Shown here: piece by piece, positions 12,341 to 22,083 of the stretch
How the letters are laid out: each line of letters opens with the position of its first letter
Numbering within the stretch: position 1 is the stretch's first letter
NCBI GenBank assembly: GCA_016180855.1
Contig: JACPAL010000014.1
Coordinates: 1 to 38,744 of the forward strand
Source of the DNA: Deltaproteobacteria bacterium
Lineage (GTDB): Bacteria > UBA10199 > JACPAL01
Length of the DNA stretch: 38,744 nt
Direction: 5' to 3'
Notes under the pieces: model-generated
The model's input: the letters and a program-made list of their open reading frames with translations, nothing else
Told to the model about the DNA's origin: nothing
The model's database searches: none
Made by a program: the position numbers and the translations under genes

Positions 12341-14167
12341 CTATTCGACCGTGACACTTTTGGCTAGATTACGTGGTTGGTCAATGTCGGTCCCCTTGTG
12401 GTCAGCAATATGATAGGCCAAAAGTTGCAGCGGAATTGTCATGAGGATCGGCGTGATGTACCAAGGGGCCTTCGGGACATAGATCACGTCCTGACACTTT
12501 TTGGCGATCTGCTTGTCGCCCTGTGTGGCGATCGCAATGACGCTTGCCCCGCGCGCCCGAACCTCTTCGATGTTCCCCATCACCTTCTCATACGTCTTGT
12601 CCTGGGGAGCCAGCACCACCACCGGCATCCCACGATCAATCAGGGCGATCGGTCCATGTTTCATCTCACCGGCAGAATACCCTTCCGCATGAATATAAGA
12701 GATCTCCTTCAGTTTAAGCGCCCCTTCGAGGGCAATCGGATAGTGAATCCCACGCCCAAAATAGAGAAAATTGGGAGAGTGGGCATATTTTTCCGCCAAA
12801 TCACGGAGATCAATCTCCACGAGCTTTTGAATCTGTTTGGGAAGTTTCACGAGGGCATCGAATGTCTCATCACCGAACGAGAACGTCTGGCGGATCCTTC
12901 CCAATCGAAGCGCCATCAGGAGCAACATCACCATCTGGGTCGTAAACGCCTTCGTTGAGGCGACACCGATCTCGGGACCGGCACGGGTATAAAGTGTCGT
13001 GTCTGAACCTCTCGGAATCGCCGAATCAACCACGTTGCAGATTGAAATGACCTTGGCCCCTTTTTCCTTTGCTATCTGGACAGCGGCCAGGGTGTCGGCG
13101 GTCTCACCCGACTGACTGATCGCCACGATGAGCGTTTTTCTATCCAAAATCGGGTTTCGGTAGCGGAACTCGGACGCCTGATCGACCATTACGGGAAGAC
13201 GCGCCATCTCTTCCATATAGTATTTGCCTGCCAGCGCAGCATGATAAGAGGTGCCACAAGCGACAAGGTAGATCTTGTCAAACGGAAATGAACCGTTTCC
13301 GGAAAAGAGCGGATCGACTCCGCGCAGGTAAATGCGCCTCTGTTTCTCAGACAATTGTCCCGAAAGGGTATCCCCAACAACCCTCGGCTGTTCAAAGATC
13401 TCTTTCAGCATGAAATGCTTGAACCCCCCCTTCTCGGCCGTTGAGAGGCTCCAGTTGACTGTCTTGATCGGACGACGCACCTTCTTATGAGAGAGATTCC
13501 ATATCTCACACCGATCCCTCCAGAGAATCCCCGCATCCCTATCCTCCAAAAAGACGACCCGCCGTGTATGCGACAGGATCGCCGGGATATCAGAGGCAAC
13601 AAAATTCTCCCCCTCCCCCAATCCAACGACGAGCGGAGGACTCCCGCGACGGGCAAAATAGATCCGATCCGGCTCCTCTTCGTGAAGAACCGCCAAGGCA
13701 TAAGAGCCCTCAATCTCGGAGAGTGCCTTGAAAAACGCCTTCTCCATAGAAAGGCCGTCATAGAGCCGTTGCTGGATGAGGTGACAGGCAAGCTCGGTAT
13801 CTGTCTCCGTTTTCAGGGTGTGCCCTTTTTTGGCCAGATAGCGGTGAAGCTCTCCGTAATTTTCAAAGATTCCATTATGGACGAGGACGACCGGACCTGC
13901 CTTGTGCGGATGGGCATTAGTTTCATTAGGCCGCCCGTGCGTCGCCCAGCGGGTATGCCCGATACCGAGCGTTCCAACCGGCGCGTTGCTCTTCAATTTT
14001 TTATCAAGCTCAATCAGCTTGCCAACCGACCGGACAATCCGGATCGCCTTTTTCTCCCGAACAGCAATCCCCGCCGAATCATAACCACGATACTCAAGCC
14101 GGCTTAAACCCTCCATGAGGATCGGTGTTGCGTTACTTTTTCCAATATAACCGACAATGCCGCACAT
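12341..14167 (-). CDS. glmS: Glutamine-fructose-6-phosphate aminotransferase (isomerising)
   Basis: Converts fructose-6-phosphate and glutamine to glucosamine-6-phosphate, the entry to cell-wall amino sugars. The 608-residue product has the catalytic Cys2 (MCGIVGYIG) and an N-terminal glutaminase domain with RWATHG and HNGIFENY motifs. Two SIS domains follow, and the typical C-terminal tail ends LAKSVTVE. It lies 12 bp after glmU and is read in the same direction, so the two hexosamine steps are co-transcribed. The 12-bp gap leaves no room for a glmS ribozyme. Confidence 0.98.
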   Translation of the reverse strand: MCGIVGYIGKSNATPILMEGLSRLEYRGYDSAGIAVREKKAIRIVRSVGKLIELDKKLKSNAPVGTLGIGHTRWATHGRPNETNAHPHKAGPVVLVHNGIFENYGELHRYLAKKGHTLKTETDTELACHLIQQRLYDGLSMEKAFFKALSEIEGSYALAVLHEEEPDRIYFARRGSPPLVVGLGEGENFVASDIPAILSHTRRVVFLEDRDAGILWRDRCEIWNLSHKKVRRPIKTVNWSLSTAEKGGFKHFMLKEIFEQPRVVGDTLSGQLSEKQRRIYLRGVDPLFSGNGSFPFDKIYLVACGTSYHAALAGKYYMEEMARLPVMVDQASEFRYRNPILDRKTLIVAISQSGETADTLAAVQIAKEKGAKVISICNVVDSAIPRGSDTTLYTRAGPEIGVASTKAFTTQMVMLLLMALRLGRIRQTFSFGDETFDALVKLPKQIQKLVEIDLRDLAEKYAHSPNFLYFGRGIHYPIALEGALKLKEISYIHAEGYSAGEMKHGPIALIDRGMPVVVLAPQDKTYEKVMGNIEEVRARGASVIAIATQGDKQIAKKCQDVIYVPKAPWYITPILMTIPLQLLAYHIADHKGTDIDQPRNLAKSVTVE

Positions 14168-14179
14168 AAAAAATCTCTC

Positions 14180-15520
14180 TCAACCTCTCTTTTTCTCTTT
14201 CTTACGCTTCTGTTTCACCCAACCTTTTATATTCTTCTGCTCAACACGGGAGACTGCAAGCGAGCCGGAGGGAACCGCTTTTGTCACCGTGGTCCCAGCC
14301 CCAACCCAGGCATTATCCCCAATCGTGACCGGCGCCACAAGCTGGACATCACTTCCAATAAAAACCTTCTTCCCGATCACCGTCCTGTTTTTCCGAAAAC
14401 CGTCGTAATTGCAAGTGATCGTTCCACATCCGACATTCGCACCCTCTCCCACAACCGCATCTCCCAGATAGGTCAGGTGGTTCGCCTTCGCCCCCTTTTT
14501 CATCACGGTTTTTTTAAGCTCGACGAAGTTGCCAACCCTTGCTCCCTCTCCGACGAAACTCCCGGGCCGAAGACGCGCAAAGGGACCGATACGGGCACCC
14601 ACGCCAACAACCGAATCCTCAACCACGGAATAGGGAAAAATCTCCGCTCCCCTACTGATACGGCTTCGTCCGCTGATAATAACCCCCGGATGAATGATGA
14701 CATCCGGCTCGATCACCGTTTCGGATGAGATCCAGATGGAGGAGGGATGTCGGAGAGAAACTCCCTTCTTCATCCATTCCAGGTTGATCCTCTGTCGCAG
14801 GAGCTCTTCCGCCCCTGCCAACTGGGATCGATCATTGATGCCAAGACACTCGCCACTCTCCTTGCTGAAAACAGAGACAACCTTTTTCCCCTCCCGAAGC
14901 AGATGTTCAACAAGATCCGTCAGATAATACTCTTTCTTGAGGGGACTACGACGAATCTCCCGGAGCGGCTTAAGAATCTCTTCGGTCTCCGCGAGATAAA
15001 TACCGGCATTAATCTCCCTCAACTCCTTCTGCTCGGGAGACGCCTCCTTCTCCTCAACAATCCGGTCGACCTCGCCGTCTCCATCCCGGACCACACGACC
15101 ATACCCTGAGGGGTCAAACAGCTCCGTTGTGAGAAAGGCCAAAGAGGCCCTCTCCTCTTCAAATTTTGTCTGAAGAGATCGAAGGGTCTCTAAACGAAGG
15201 AGTGGGACATCTCCGCTCAAAATAAGGAGAGGTCCTTTATGCCCCTTCAAAAAAGAGGCGGCCGAGAGGACCGCATGGGCCGTTCCGAACTGCTCTTTTT
15301 GGAGAACCCACTCTACTTTTTTATTTGGAAAGAGTTTTTTGACGCTCGCCGCTTGATGACCGACAACTGCCAATATTTTTTTGGGTTTTAGTTTCTCCGC
15401 CGTTTCCAGGACGTAGGAAAAGAGCGGTCGGCCGCTCAAGGGATGAAGGACCTTCGGGAGCGCGGACCGCATCCTCTCTCCCCGTCCGGCAGCCAGAATT
15501 AAGACGAGCAAGTTTTGCAT
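14180..15520 (-). CDS. glmU: Bifunctional GlcN-1-P acetyltransferase / GlcNAc-1-P uridylyltransferase
   Basis: Makes UDP-GlcNAc for peptidoglycan and LPS. The N-terminal pyrophosphorylase domain has LAAGRGERM and the [10 protein letters not shown] stretch. The C-terminal left-handed beta-helix has hexapeptide repeats and the acetyl-CoA region with [16 protein letters not shown]. The length of 446 residues is near normal. The ATG at 15520 is chosen; the codon just before it (TTG at 15523) is in frame but adds only one residue. Transcription starts divergently from ssb across a 92-bp gap. Confidence 0.96.
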   Translation of the reverse strand: MQNLLVLILAAGRGERMRSALPKVLHPLSGRPLFSYVLETAEKLKPKKILAVVGHQAASVKKLFPNKKVEWVLQKEQFGTAHAVLSAASFLKGHKGPLLILSGDVPLLRLETLRSLQTKFEEERASLAFLTTELFDPSGYGRVVRDGDGEVDRIVEEKEASPEQKELREINAGIYLAETEEILKPLREIRRSPLKKEYYLTDLVEHLLREGKKVVSVFSKESGECLGINDRSQLAGAEELLRQRINLEWMKKGVSLRHPSSIWISSETVIEPDVIIHPGVIISGRSRISRGAEIFPYSVVEDSVVGVGARIGPFARLRPGSFVGEGARVGNFVELKKTVMKKGAKANHLTYLGDAVVGEGANVGCGTITCNYDGFRKNRTVIGKKVFIGSDVQLVAPVTIGDNAWVGAGTTVTKAVPSGSLAVSRVEQKNIKGWVKQKRKKEKKRG

Positions 15521-15612
15521 CAATGAACGGTTTTTATCGCCTGGGCGGAAAGAGCGTCAAGGATTTAAAAACAGACTTGCAAAAGAAAAGCTTGCAACCT
15601 ACAAGGAGGAAC

Positions 15613-16041
15613 ATGGCATCCGTGAACAAGGTCATTCTCGTCGGGAATCTGGGACAAGACCCCGAGGTTCGTTATCTCCCGTCCGGTCAGCCGGTAGCCA
15701 ATTTCAGTATCGCCACAACGGAACGTTGGACCGGCAAAGACGGTACTCCGGGTGAAAAGACGGAATGGCACAGGATTGTCGTGTTTGGGAAACAGGCGGA
15801 GAACTGCAAGGAGTATCTGAAGAAAGGGCGTCAGGTTTATATTGAGGGACGACTCCGCTCGCGCGAGTGGAATGACAAGGAGGGGAACAAGAAGACGACG
15901 GTGGAGATCGTCGCCCAGACCGTGCAATTTCTCGGCTCCGGCCCCGGACGTTCTCGCGACTCAGCCCCTTCGGAGGCCCCATCACCGGCCCAGGATCTTC
16001 CCTCTCCCTTGGGATCATCGGATGACGATATTCCGTTCTAA
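15613..16041 (+). CDS. ssb: Single-stranded DNA-binding protein
   Basis: Coats single-stranded DNA in replication, repair and recombination. The 142-residue product has an N-terminal OB fold (about 1-108), starting [14 protein letters not shown] and including the [13 protein letters not shown] strand. A short, Pro/Ser-rich flexible linker follows, and the acidic tail ends DDDIPF, the partner-binding tip. The ATG at 15613 is chosen because AAGGAGGA (15603-15610) sits just upstream and the protein then begins like other SSBs; the longer open frame back to 15523 is not coding. The stop overlaps the trxB start (TAATG). Confidence 0.97.
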   Translation: MASVNKVILVGNLGQDPEVRYLPSGQPVANFSIATTERWTGKDGTPGEKTEWHRIVVFGKQAENCKEYLKKGRQVYIEGRLRSREWNDKEGNKKTTVEIVAQTVQFLGSGPGRSRDSAPSEAPSPAQDLPSPLGSSDDDIPF

Positions 16042-16961
16042 TGTCTGAAGACGTTATCATTATAGGGTCCGGCCCTGCCGGTTTAACCGCAGCCATCTAC
16101 ACCGCCCGTGCCGATTTAAATCCACTCTGTATTGAAGGGTACCAACGAGGGGGACAGTTGATGCTCACGACGGAGGTGGAAAATTATCCCGGCTTTGAAA
16201 AAGGTATCTTAGGTCCCGACTTGATGGAGACCTTAAGAAAGCAGGCGGAGAGATTTGGAACCCGCTTCCTCACCAAGGATGTCACCCGCGTCGACCTCTC
16301 CAAAACACCTTTTTCCGTCGACGTTGGAAACGAACATTACACCTCGAAGACAATTATCATCTCTACGGGCGCCTCGGCCCGTCTCATCGGCCTACCGAAT
16401 GAAAAAAGACTGATGGGAAAAGGGGTCACGACATGTGCCACCTGTGATGGCGCCTTTTTCCGAAACATGGAGGTGGCGGTCGTCGGAGGGGGTGATTCCG
16501 CCATTGAAGAGGCACTCTTTCTCACGAAATTCGCCAGCAAGGTGACGGTTATCCACCGCCGTGACCAGCTGCGCGCCTCGAAGATCATGCAAGATCGCGC
16601 CCTCTCCAACAAGAAAATCGCCTTTGTCTGGAACACAATTGTGGAGGACGTACTCGGACAGAATGAAGTCGAGGGACTCCAACTCAAGAATGTAAAAAAT
16701 GGCGAGAGCGGCATTCTCAAGGTAGCCGGCCTCTTTGTTGCAATCGGCCACGACCCGAACACGCGACTTTTTCAGGGGCAGGTCAAAATGGATAAAAACG
16801 GCTATATCATGACCCACAACGGCACCAAAACTAACGTCGCGGGTCTCTTCGCCTGCGGCGATGTCCAGGACCCCGCCTATCGTCAGGCGATCACCGCCGC
16901 TGGTAGCGGTTGTATGGCGGCGATTGATTGTGAGAGATTTCTCGAGTCCCTCCCTCACTAA
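16041..16961 (+). CDS. trxB: Thioredoxin reductase
   Basis: FAD enzyme that reduces thioredoxin with NADPH. The 306-residue product has the N-terminal FAD motif GSGPAG (residues 9-14), the redox pair C132 and C135 in CATC, the NADPH-domain motif GGGDSA and the HRRD motif that favours NADPH. A C-terminal GDVQD stretch binds FAD. All catalytic elements are in place. It is coupled to ssb by a one-base stop/start overlap. 114 bp separate it from comM. Confidence 0.97.
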   Translation: MSEDVIIIGSGPAGLTAAIYTARADLNPLCIEGYQRGGQLMLTTEVENYPGFEKGILGPDLMETLRKQAERFGTRFLTKDVTRVDLSKTPFSVDVGNEHYTSKTIIISTGASARLIGLPNEKRLMGKGVTTCATCDGAFFRNMEVAVVGGGDSAIEEALFLTKFASKVTVIHRRDQLRASKIMQDRALSNKKIAFVWNTIVEDVLGQNEVEGLQLKNVKNGESGILKVAGLFVAIGHDPNTRLFQGQVKMDKNGYIMTHNGTKTNVAGLFACGDVQDPAYRQAITAAGSGCMAAIDCERFLESLPH

Positions 16962-17075
16962 CAATAGTAAAACCGGACGGTGATCATTCGAATTATGGAT
17001 GATTCTGTTCTTAAAGCGCCCTTCAACACCCTGCTCAATCTTTATCTGGCACCAAACCTGCAGTAGTTCGAGCCA

Positions 17076-18596
17076 ATGCTCTCGCGGATTTTAAGTGCGG
17101 GTCTGCTCGGAGTTGATGCCTATCTGGTCGAGGTGGAGGTTGATATCTCACTGGGTCTCGCCAAGTGGAATACCGTCGGCCTGCCGGAATCGTCCGTCAA
17201 GGAGAGCCAAGACCGGGTGATTGCCGCCATCCGGAACTCCGGCTATGACTTTCATCGGCGCCGGATCACAGTCAACCTCGCGCCGGCCAACATCCGAAAA
17301 GAGGGAACCGCCTTTGATCTGCCGATCGCCATCGGGCTACTCTCCTCTTCCGAGCTGATTCCAAGAGAGCCCCTGTCCGATTATCTGGTGCTGGGAGAAC
17401 TCTCCTTACACGGAGAGATCAAGCCGGTGCGAGGCGCCCTCCCGATGGCACTTCTGGCAAGATCAAAAAAAATTCCCCACCTCATTTTACCGGAGAAAAA
17501 CAGCGCTGAAGCCGCCGTTGTAAAAGGGGTAACCGTTCTGGGCGTCAGAACCCTCTCCCAGGTTGTCCAACATTTCACGGGAGAGAAAAAACTTTCACCG
17601 ACCGACACCACCACTCCCCAACAAAAGAGGAGCAGGCAAGAGGTCGATTTTTTTGAGATCAAAGGCCAATCCCACGCCAAGAGGGCGATGGAGGTAGCCG
17701 CGGCGGGTGGCCACCATCTCCTTTTGATCGGTCCTCCCGGTTCAGGCAAGACAATGCTCTCCCAGAGACTTCCAACAATCCTCCCCCCCATGAGTTTTGA
17801 AGAGAGTCTGGAGACAACGAGGATTTATAGCGTTGCAGGGCTCCTCCATGGAGAGTCAATACTGCTGGAACGCCCCTTCAGGACGCCCCATCATACGATA
17901 TCGGATGCGGGGCTTGCAGGAGGTGGAGCCACTCCACGACCGGGGGAGATCAGTCTGGCCCACAACGGTGTCCTCTTTTTGGATGAGCTGACCGAATTCA
18001 AAAAAAACGTCATCGATATCCTTCGGCAACCGTTGGAGTCCCAAAAAATTACGATCTCCCGTGCCCATTCAAGCATCACCTTTCCAGCAAGGGTCATGCT
18101 CGTCTCTTCCATGAACCCTTGTCGGTGTGGCTATCTTGGCTCTTCCCTCCCGTGCCACTGCACCCCTCAACAGATTCAACTCTACAGGAGCCGGATCTCA
18201 GGACCTATTCTGGACCGGATTGATCTCCAACTCGAGGTCCCTCCTGTCAAATACAGGGATCTCCTGAGTCAGGAAGAGGGTGAATCCTCATTTTCCATCA
18301 GACAGAGGGTTTTAAGGGCCAGAGAGATCCAAGATCGCCGATTGGCCTGCTTTGAAATTCATTGCAACGGCCAGATGACTCCGCGTCTTATCCGCAAGTT
18401 CTGCACCGTTGGACCGGAGGAATCCTCATTGCTTGAGAGGGCGATTGAAAAATTGAGGCTCTCGGCACGGGCCTATGACCGGATCCTCAAGGTTGCCCGA
18501 ACGATCGCTGATCTGGAAGAGAGTGAAAAAATCGGGCCAACCCACCTCAGTGAAGCGATTCAGTATCGAAGTCTGGACAGGAGTATCTTGCAATGA
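17076..18596 (+). CDS. comM: YifB/ComM family Mg-chelatase-like AAA+ ATPase
   Basis: ComM is a hexameric DNA helicase that drives branch migration in natural transformation; its role outside competent species is less clear. The 506-residue product has the N-terminal Lon/ChlI-like fold (about 1-165), a central AAA+ domain with Walker A GPPGSGKT (219-226), Walker B-like VLFLDE, a Cys-rich insertion (NPCRCGYLG) and the C-terminal chelatase domain. The family's normal N-terminus (MLSRILSAGLLG) supports the start at 17076, although no ribosome-binding site is evident. Its stop overlaps the next small gene as ATGA. Confidence 0.95.
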   Translation: MLSRILSAGLLGVDAYLVEVEVDISLGLAKWNTVGLPESSVKESQDRVIAAIRNSGYDFHRRRITVNLAPANIRKEGTAFDLPIAIGLLSSSELIPREPLSDYLVLGELSLHGEIKPVRGALPMALLARSKKIPHLILPEKNSAEAAVVKGVTVLGVRTLSQVVQHFTGEKKLSPTDTTTPQQKRSRQEVDFFEIKGQSHAKRAMEVAAAGGHHLLLIGPPGSGKTMLSQRLPTILPPMSFEESLETTRIYSVAGLLHGESILLERPFRTPHHTISDAGLAGGGATPRPGEISLAHNGVLFLDELTEFKKNVIDILRQPLESQKITISRAHSSITFPARVMLVSSMNPCRCGYLGSSLPCHCTPQQIQLYRSRISGPILDRIDLQLEVPPVKYRDLLSQEEGESSFSIRQRVLRAREIQDRRLACFEIHCNGQMTPRLIRKFCTVGPEESSLLERAIEKLRLSARAYDRILKVARTIADLEESEKIGPTHLSEAIQYRSLDRSILQ

Positions 18597-18784
18597 ACCT
18601 TTTTGATCGCAACAGAAATGAACTTTCCCGTTACTTCTATGACGTAAGCAAGGCCGTTCTCATTTCCTATATTGCTATTCCAATTTTACAAGGTTCATTT
18701 CACGGAAAATTGGTTCTTGTTGGTGTCGCAGGAACTGTGTTAGCGTTAACACTCGGAATGGCTTTAAAGAAAGGCAAGCAATGA
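18593..18784 (+). CDS. Small two-helix membrane protein, unknown
   Basis: A 63-residue protein with two hydrophobic segments (about 20-34 and 39-55) joined by a short GSFHGK turn, and a basic C-terminal tail (KKGKQ). Its ATG overlaps the comM stop (ATGA) and its own stop overlaps the next tiny gene (ATGA), so all three are probably translated as a chain. It resembles the broad group of short, two-helix membrane proteins annotated as domains of unknown function; I cannot name the family with confidence. No function is assigned. Confidence 0.65.
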   Translation: MNLFDRNRNELSRYFYDVSKAVLISYIAIPILQGSFHGKLVLVGVAGTVLALTLGMALKKGKQ

Positions 18785-18888
18785 TTACCGCTTATATGAC
18801 AGTTATTGTAATGAGCGTGGTAGGACTCGCCTTCGTCCTCTGGTACGACTACTGGTACACCCCACGACACAAAAGGAAAAACCAATAA
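18781..18888 (+). CDS. 35-residue single-helix membrane peptide, unknown
   Basis: A very short gene starting with the ATG that overlaps the previous stop (ATGA). The 35-residue product has one hydrophobic helix (about residues 4-21), then an aromatic stretch (WYDYWY) and a very basic end (RHKRKN). It fits a single-pass membrane peptide. The overlap arrangement and the sharp hydrophobic-aromatic-basic layout suggest that it is a real gene. It ends 3 bp before the convergent gene at 18892. Confidence 0.5.
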   Translation: MITAYMTVIVMSVVGLAFVLWYDYWYTPRHKRKNQ

Positions 18889-18891
18889 ATT

Positions 18892-19227
18892 CTAACCGAA
18901 GATCCTTCGAATCCGAGGGTCATCTTTGGACGCCTCGCAGATTCTCTCAGTCACCTCATCAATGATATCAGGGGTCTGAAAAGGGGCCGCGAGATGCCTT
19001 TTGACCTTGCGGCGCATGTTGATCCGCATGCGTAGCTCATCAAGATCGGTCCAGCTCCTCTTGATAAAATTGACCCCCCATTTTCGCGCCTCCTCGACGA
19101 CATAAAAGCCGTCAGTGACGTCAAAAAGGTGAGGTTTAACCTTCTTCTCAAGCTCCTCCACACCCTGGCCGATAGAATTCGGCAGGACGGTGTGGATAAC
19201 TCCTTTGACCCAGTTTGCCATACCCAT
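18892..19227 (-). CDS. Conserved-looking hypothetical protein, 111 residues
   Basis: I do not recognise the family. The product is soluble-looking, rich in charged residues, with an amphipathic N-terminus, a FDVTDGFYVVEEAR segment in the middle and a basic RMRINMRRKVKRH stretch, then an acidic C-terminus. The start at 19227 is supported by AAGGGGGAC a few bases upstream. It is transcribed towards the comM cluster and diverges from the inositol-phosphate synthase gene, with which it shares a 74-bp intergenic region. Confidence 0.65.
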   Translation of the reverse strand: MGMANWVKGVIHTVLPNSIGQGVEELEKKVKPHLFDVTDGFYVVEEARKWGVNFIKRSWTDLDELRMRINMRRKVKRHLAAPFQTPDIIDEVTERICEASKDDPRIRRIFG

Positions 19228-19301
19228 GATGTCCCCCTTATCGCAAGGGGTTGAATACTAGTTGCTTATTTTTTTTTGGCAAGATAAATGCCGCTCCAAC
19301 T

Positions 19302-20627
19302 ATGGAAAAACTTACCGAAAAACGAACATCCATTCGACCCTCTGATGGAAAACTCGGCATCCTTCTCGTTGGGTTGGGAGCTGTCTCGACCACACTGATT
19401 GCAGGGGTTGAGGCGGTCAAAAAAGGGATTGCCAAACCGATCGGGTCACTGACCCAGATCGGAACAATCCGGCTTGGCAAGAGGACGGAGAACAGAACCC
19501 CTCTTGTCAAAGAGTTTGTTCCGCTCGCCTCCCTCCAGGACCTTGTTTTCGGTGCCTGGGACATATTCCCGGCCAATGCCTATGAATCGGCCCTTCACGC
19601 CGGTGTCCTTGAAAAGACACTGCTGGACCAGGTGAAACCTGAATTGGAAACTGTTGCCCCGATGCCTGCTGTTTTTGACAAAAACTATGTGAGAAAGCTC
19701 GATGGACCGAACGTCAAAAAGACAAAGAACAAGATGGAGGCGGCCGATCAACTTCTTGTTGATTTTGAGCAATTCAAGAAGAAAAACCGTCTTTCTCGCC
19801 AGGTTGTCATCTGGTGCGGATCAACAGAGGTTTACAGCCAGCCAAAGCCGGTTCATCAATCACTGAAGGCGTTTGAGAACGGCTTAAAAGAGAACAACCC
19901 CGATATCGCACCGAGCATGATTTACGCCTATGCCGCCTTAAAGGCCCGTATCCCTTTTGCCAATGGGGCTCCGAATCTGACCGTTGATATTCCCGCCCTG
20001 CAGGAACTGGCGATGGAAAATCACGTCCCGATCTCCGGCAAAGATTTCAAGACGGGGCAAACCTTGCTCAAGACAATCATCGCTCCCGGCCTCAAGGCGA
20101 GATACCTTGGCCTTCAAGGCTGGTTTTCGACCAACATCCTGGGAAATCGTGATGGAGAGGTCTTGGACGACCCCGATGCGTTCAAGACAAAAGAGGAGAG
20201 CAAGCTGGGGGTGCTGGATACAATCTTACAGCCACACCTCTATCCCGATTTATACGGAAAGATGTACCACAAGGTCCGCATCAATTATTACCCGCCCCGT
20301 GGTGACAATAAAGAAGGATGGGACAATATCGACCTGTTTGGTTGGCTCGGTTATCCGATGCAACTCAAGGTCGATTTCCTCTGCCGCGACTCTATTCTGG
20401 CCGCGCCGCTTGTCCTCGATCTGGTTCTTTTTTCGGATCTGGCTCAGCGCGCCGGGATGAAAGGGACCCAGGAATGGCTCTCCTTCTACTACAAGAGCCC
20501 GATGACGGCCCCCGGCCTTTATCCGGAGCATAACCTCTTTATTCAGGAGATGAAGCTCAAGAACACGCTCCGTCATCTCATGGGAGAGCAGCAGATCACC
20601 CACCTCGGTCTCGATTACTACGAATAA
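19302..20627 (+). CDS. ino1: Myo-inositol-1-phosphate synthase
   Basis: Converts glucose-6-phosphate to inositol-1-phosphate using internal NAD+ redox chemistry. It supplies inositol for phosphatidylinositol, compatible solutes or related lipids. From the ATG at 19302 the product has 441 residues. It has the N-terminal NAD motif VGLGAVSTT (23-31), the NGAPNLTVD and SGKDFKTGQT motifs near 225-265 and the NILGNRDG motif, all family hallmarks. A TTG at 19251 would add 17 residues unlike the family. It converges on tnaA, the stops being 6 bp apart. It has no lipid-synthesis gene next to it, so its end product is unknown. Confidence 0.92.
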   Translation: MEKLTEKRTSIRPSDGKLGILLVGLGAVSTTLIAGVEAVKKGIAKPIGSLTQIGTIRLGKRTENRTPLVKEFVPLASLQDLVFGAWDIFPANAYESALHAGVLEKTLLDQVKPELETVAPMPAVFDKNYVRKLDGPNVKKTKNKMEAADQLLVDFEQFKKKNRLSRQVVIWCGSTEVYSQPKPVHQSLKAFENGLKENNPDIAPSMIYAYAALKARIPFANGAPNLTVDIPALQELAMENHVPISGKDFKTGQTLLKTIIAPGLKARYLGLQGWFSTNILGNRDGEVLDDPDAFKTKEESKLGVLDTILQPHLYPDLYGKMYHKVRINYYPPRGDNKEGWDNIDLFGWLGYPMQLKVDFLCRDSILAAPLVLDLVLFSDLAQRAGMKGTQEWLSFYYKSPMTAPGLYPEHNLFIQEMKLKNTLRHLMGEQQITHLGLDYYE

Positions 20628-20633
20628 TGAAGT

Positions 20634-22004
20634 TTAAATCAATTCGAACTGGCAGGTAAAATGCCTGAGTACAGGTGCCTCCCAGGTAATCTTAAGGCCC
20701 CGGATCTGATCCCGATTTCGCAGTAGTTGTTCAAAAACCTCCGCGACATACCTTAAGTGATTGTCGGAAAAGGTCCTGCGTGGAATCGCCAAACGAACCA
20801 TCTCCAAGGCAGGATAACGATTTTCACCGGTTCGGGGATCTCGATCGGCCAACACCGTTCCGACCTCAACACCTCTGATCCCTCCCTCAATGTAGGCAGC
20901 AACCGCCAATGCCTGTGCCGGATATTCCGATTGAGGGATAGGGGGTAGAAACCGTTTTGCATCGATATAGATTGCATGCCCACCAACCGGTTCAATGATC
21001 GGGATCTCTCGTCTTTGAAGACCCTCTCCAAATTGTGCCACTTGCATAATCCGTGTTCGCAGATATTCCTCATCTGTCACCTCACGGAGTCCCTGAGCTA
21101 CAACCCCCATCGTACCACCGGTCATCCCGCCGTAGGTGAGATACCCTTCAAAAAGGATACTATAAACACTGCACTTTTGATACAGCTCCTCATCCCGCAG
21201 GGCGAGAAATCCCCCCATCGCCGAAATCGCATCCTTCTTGGCCGACATCGTTGCCCCATCCGCCTGACTAAACATCTCGCGGCAGATCTTCAAGATCGAC
21301 CAGTCTTTAAAGGCAGGTTCCCGGCTCTTGATAAAGTAGGCGTTCTCCGCAAACCGGGCCATGTCGAAAAAGAGGCGAACCCCGTATCTCTTGCAAAGCT
21401 CGGCCACACCGCGAATGTTTTCCAAAGAGACCGGTTGCCCTCCCCCCGAGTTGCACGTGACCGTGATCAATACAAAAGGTATTCCCTCTCGTGGAGTCGA
21501 CCGAAGAACCTCCTCCAACTTCTCCAGATCAAGATTCCCTTTGAACGGGTGTTGAGTCGTCGGCTCTCTCGCCGCATCGATCGTGCAATCAACGGCTGTC
21601 GCCTTTCTAAATTCAATATGACCTTTTGTCGTATCAAAATGACTGTTGCCTGGGACAATGTCCCCCTCTTTGACTAAGGTCGAGCAGAGGACATTCTCGG
21701 CCCCCCTCCCCTGGTGGGTTGGAATCAGGTAGTCAAAACCGGTCACCTCATAAACCGCCTCCTTCATCTTCTCAAAAGAGGCAGAACCGGCATAGCTTTC
21801 ATCCCCCAAGATCAGTTCGGCCAACTGTTGATTGCTGATCCCCCCGGTTCCGGAATCGGTCAGGAGATCGATCATCACGTATTTTGATGGGATTTTAAAA
21901 AGATTGTACCTTGCCTCTTGGATGATCTTCAGCCGTTCCTCACGGGTTGTCTGATGAATCGGACGGATGACAGAGGTAATGTAGGATTCAAAAGGGGAGC
22001 TCAT
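20634..22004 (-). CDS. tnaA: Tryptophanase (beta-eliminating lyase)
   Basis: PLP enzyme that splits tryptophan into indole, pyruvate and ammonia. The 456-residue product has the THQGRGAEN motif (96-104), which binds PLP phosphate, D214 in FFDMAR, and the Schiff-base lysine K257 in MSAKKDA. The closest alternative is tyrosine phenol-lyase. In the substrate loop the window has G-V-E-V-G, whereas tyrosine phenol-lyase has M-E-R-G with a phenol-recognising Arg; this points to tryptophanase. The K-loop also matches the tryptophanase sequence. No tnaC leader or tnaB permease is next to it, so the usual tna operon control is absent. Confidence 0.86.
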   Translation of the reverse strand: MSSPFESYITSVIRPIHQTTREERLKIIQEARYNLFKIPSKYVMIDLLTDSGTGGISNQQLAELILGDESYAGSASFEKMKEAVYEVTGFDYLIPTHQGRGAENVLCSTLVKEGDIVPGNSHFDTTKGHIEFRKATAVDCTIDAAREPTTQHPFKGNLDLEKLEEVLRSTPREGIPFVLITVTCNSGGGQPVSLENIRGVAELCKRYGVRLFFDMARFAENAYFIKSREPAFKDWSILKICREMFSQADGATMSAKKDAISAMGGFLALRDEELYQKCSVYSILFEGYLTYGGMTGGTMGVVAQGLREVTDEEYLRTRIMQVAQFGEGLQRREIPIIEPVGGHAIYIDAKRFLPPIPQSEYPAQALAVAAYIEGGIRGVEVGTVLADRDPRTGENRYPALEMVRLAIPRRTFSDNHLRYVAEVFEQLLRNRDQIRGLKITWEAPVLRHFTCQFELI

Positions 22005-22083
22005 TCCCTTCCTATACCTGTCTAGAAGAGCTTAATCAACGACTCTAAACAATATCCTGATTGATTGGCTTGCCTTGCTCTTT

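Noticed and set aside
14168-14179. Possible glmS ribozyme upstream of glmS
   Set aside because: Only 12 bp separate glmU and glmS, far too short for the ribozyme.
16995-17066. A 23-codon frame ending 9 bp before comM, possible leader peptide
   Set aside because: It has no ribosome-binding site and no attenuator-like structure; a chance frame is more likely.
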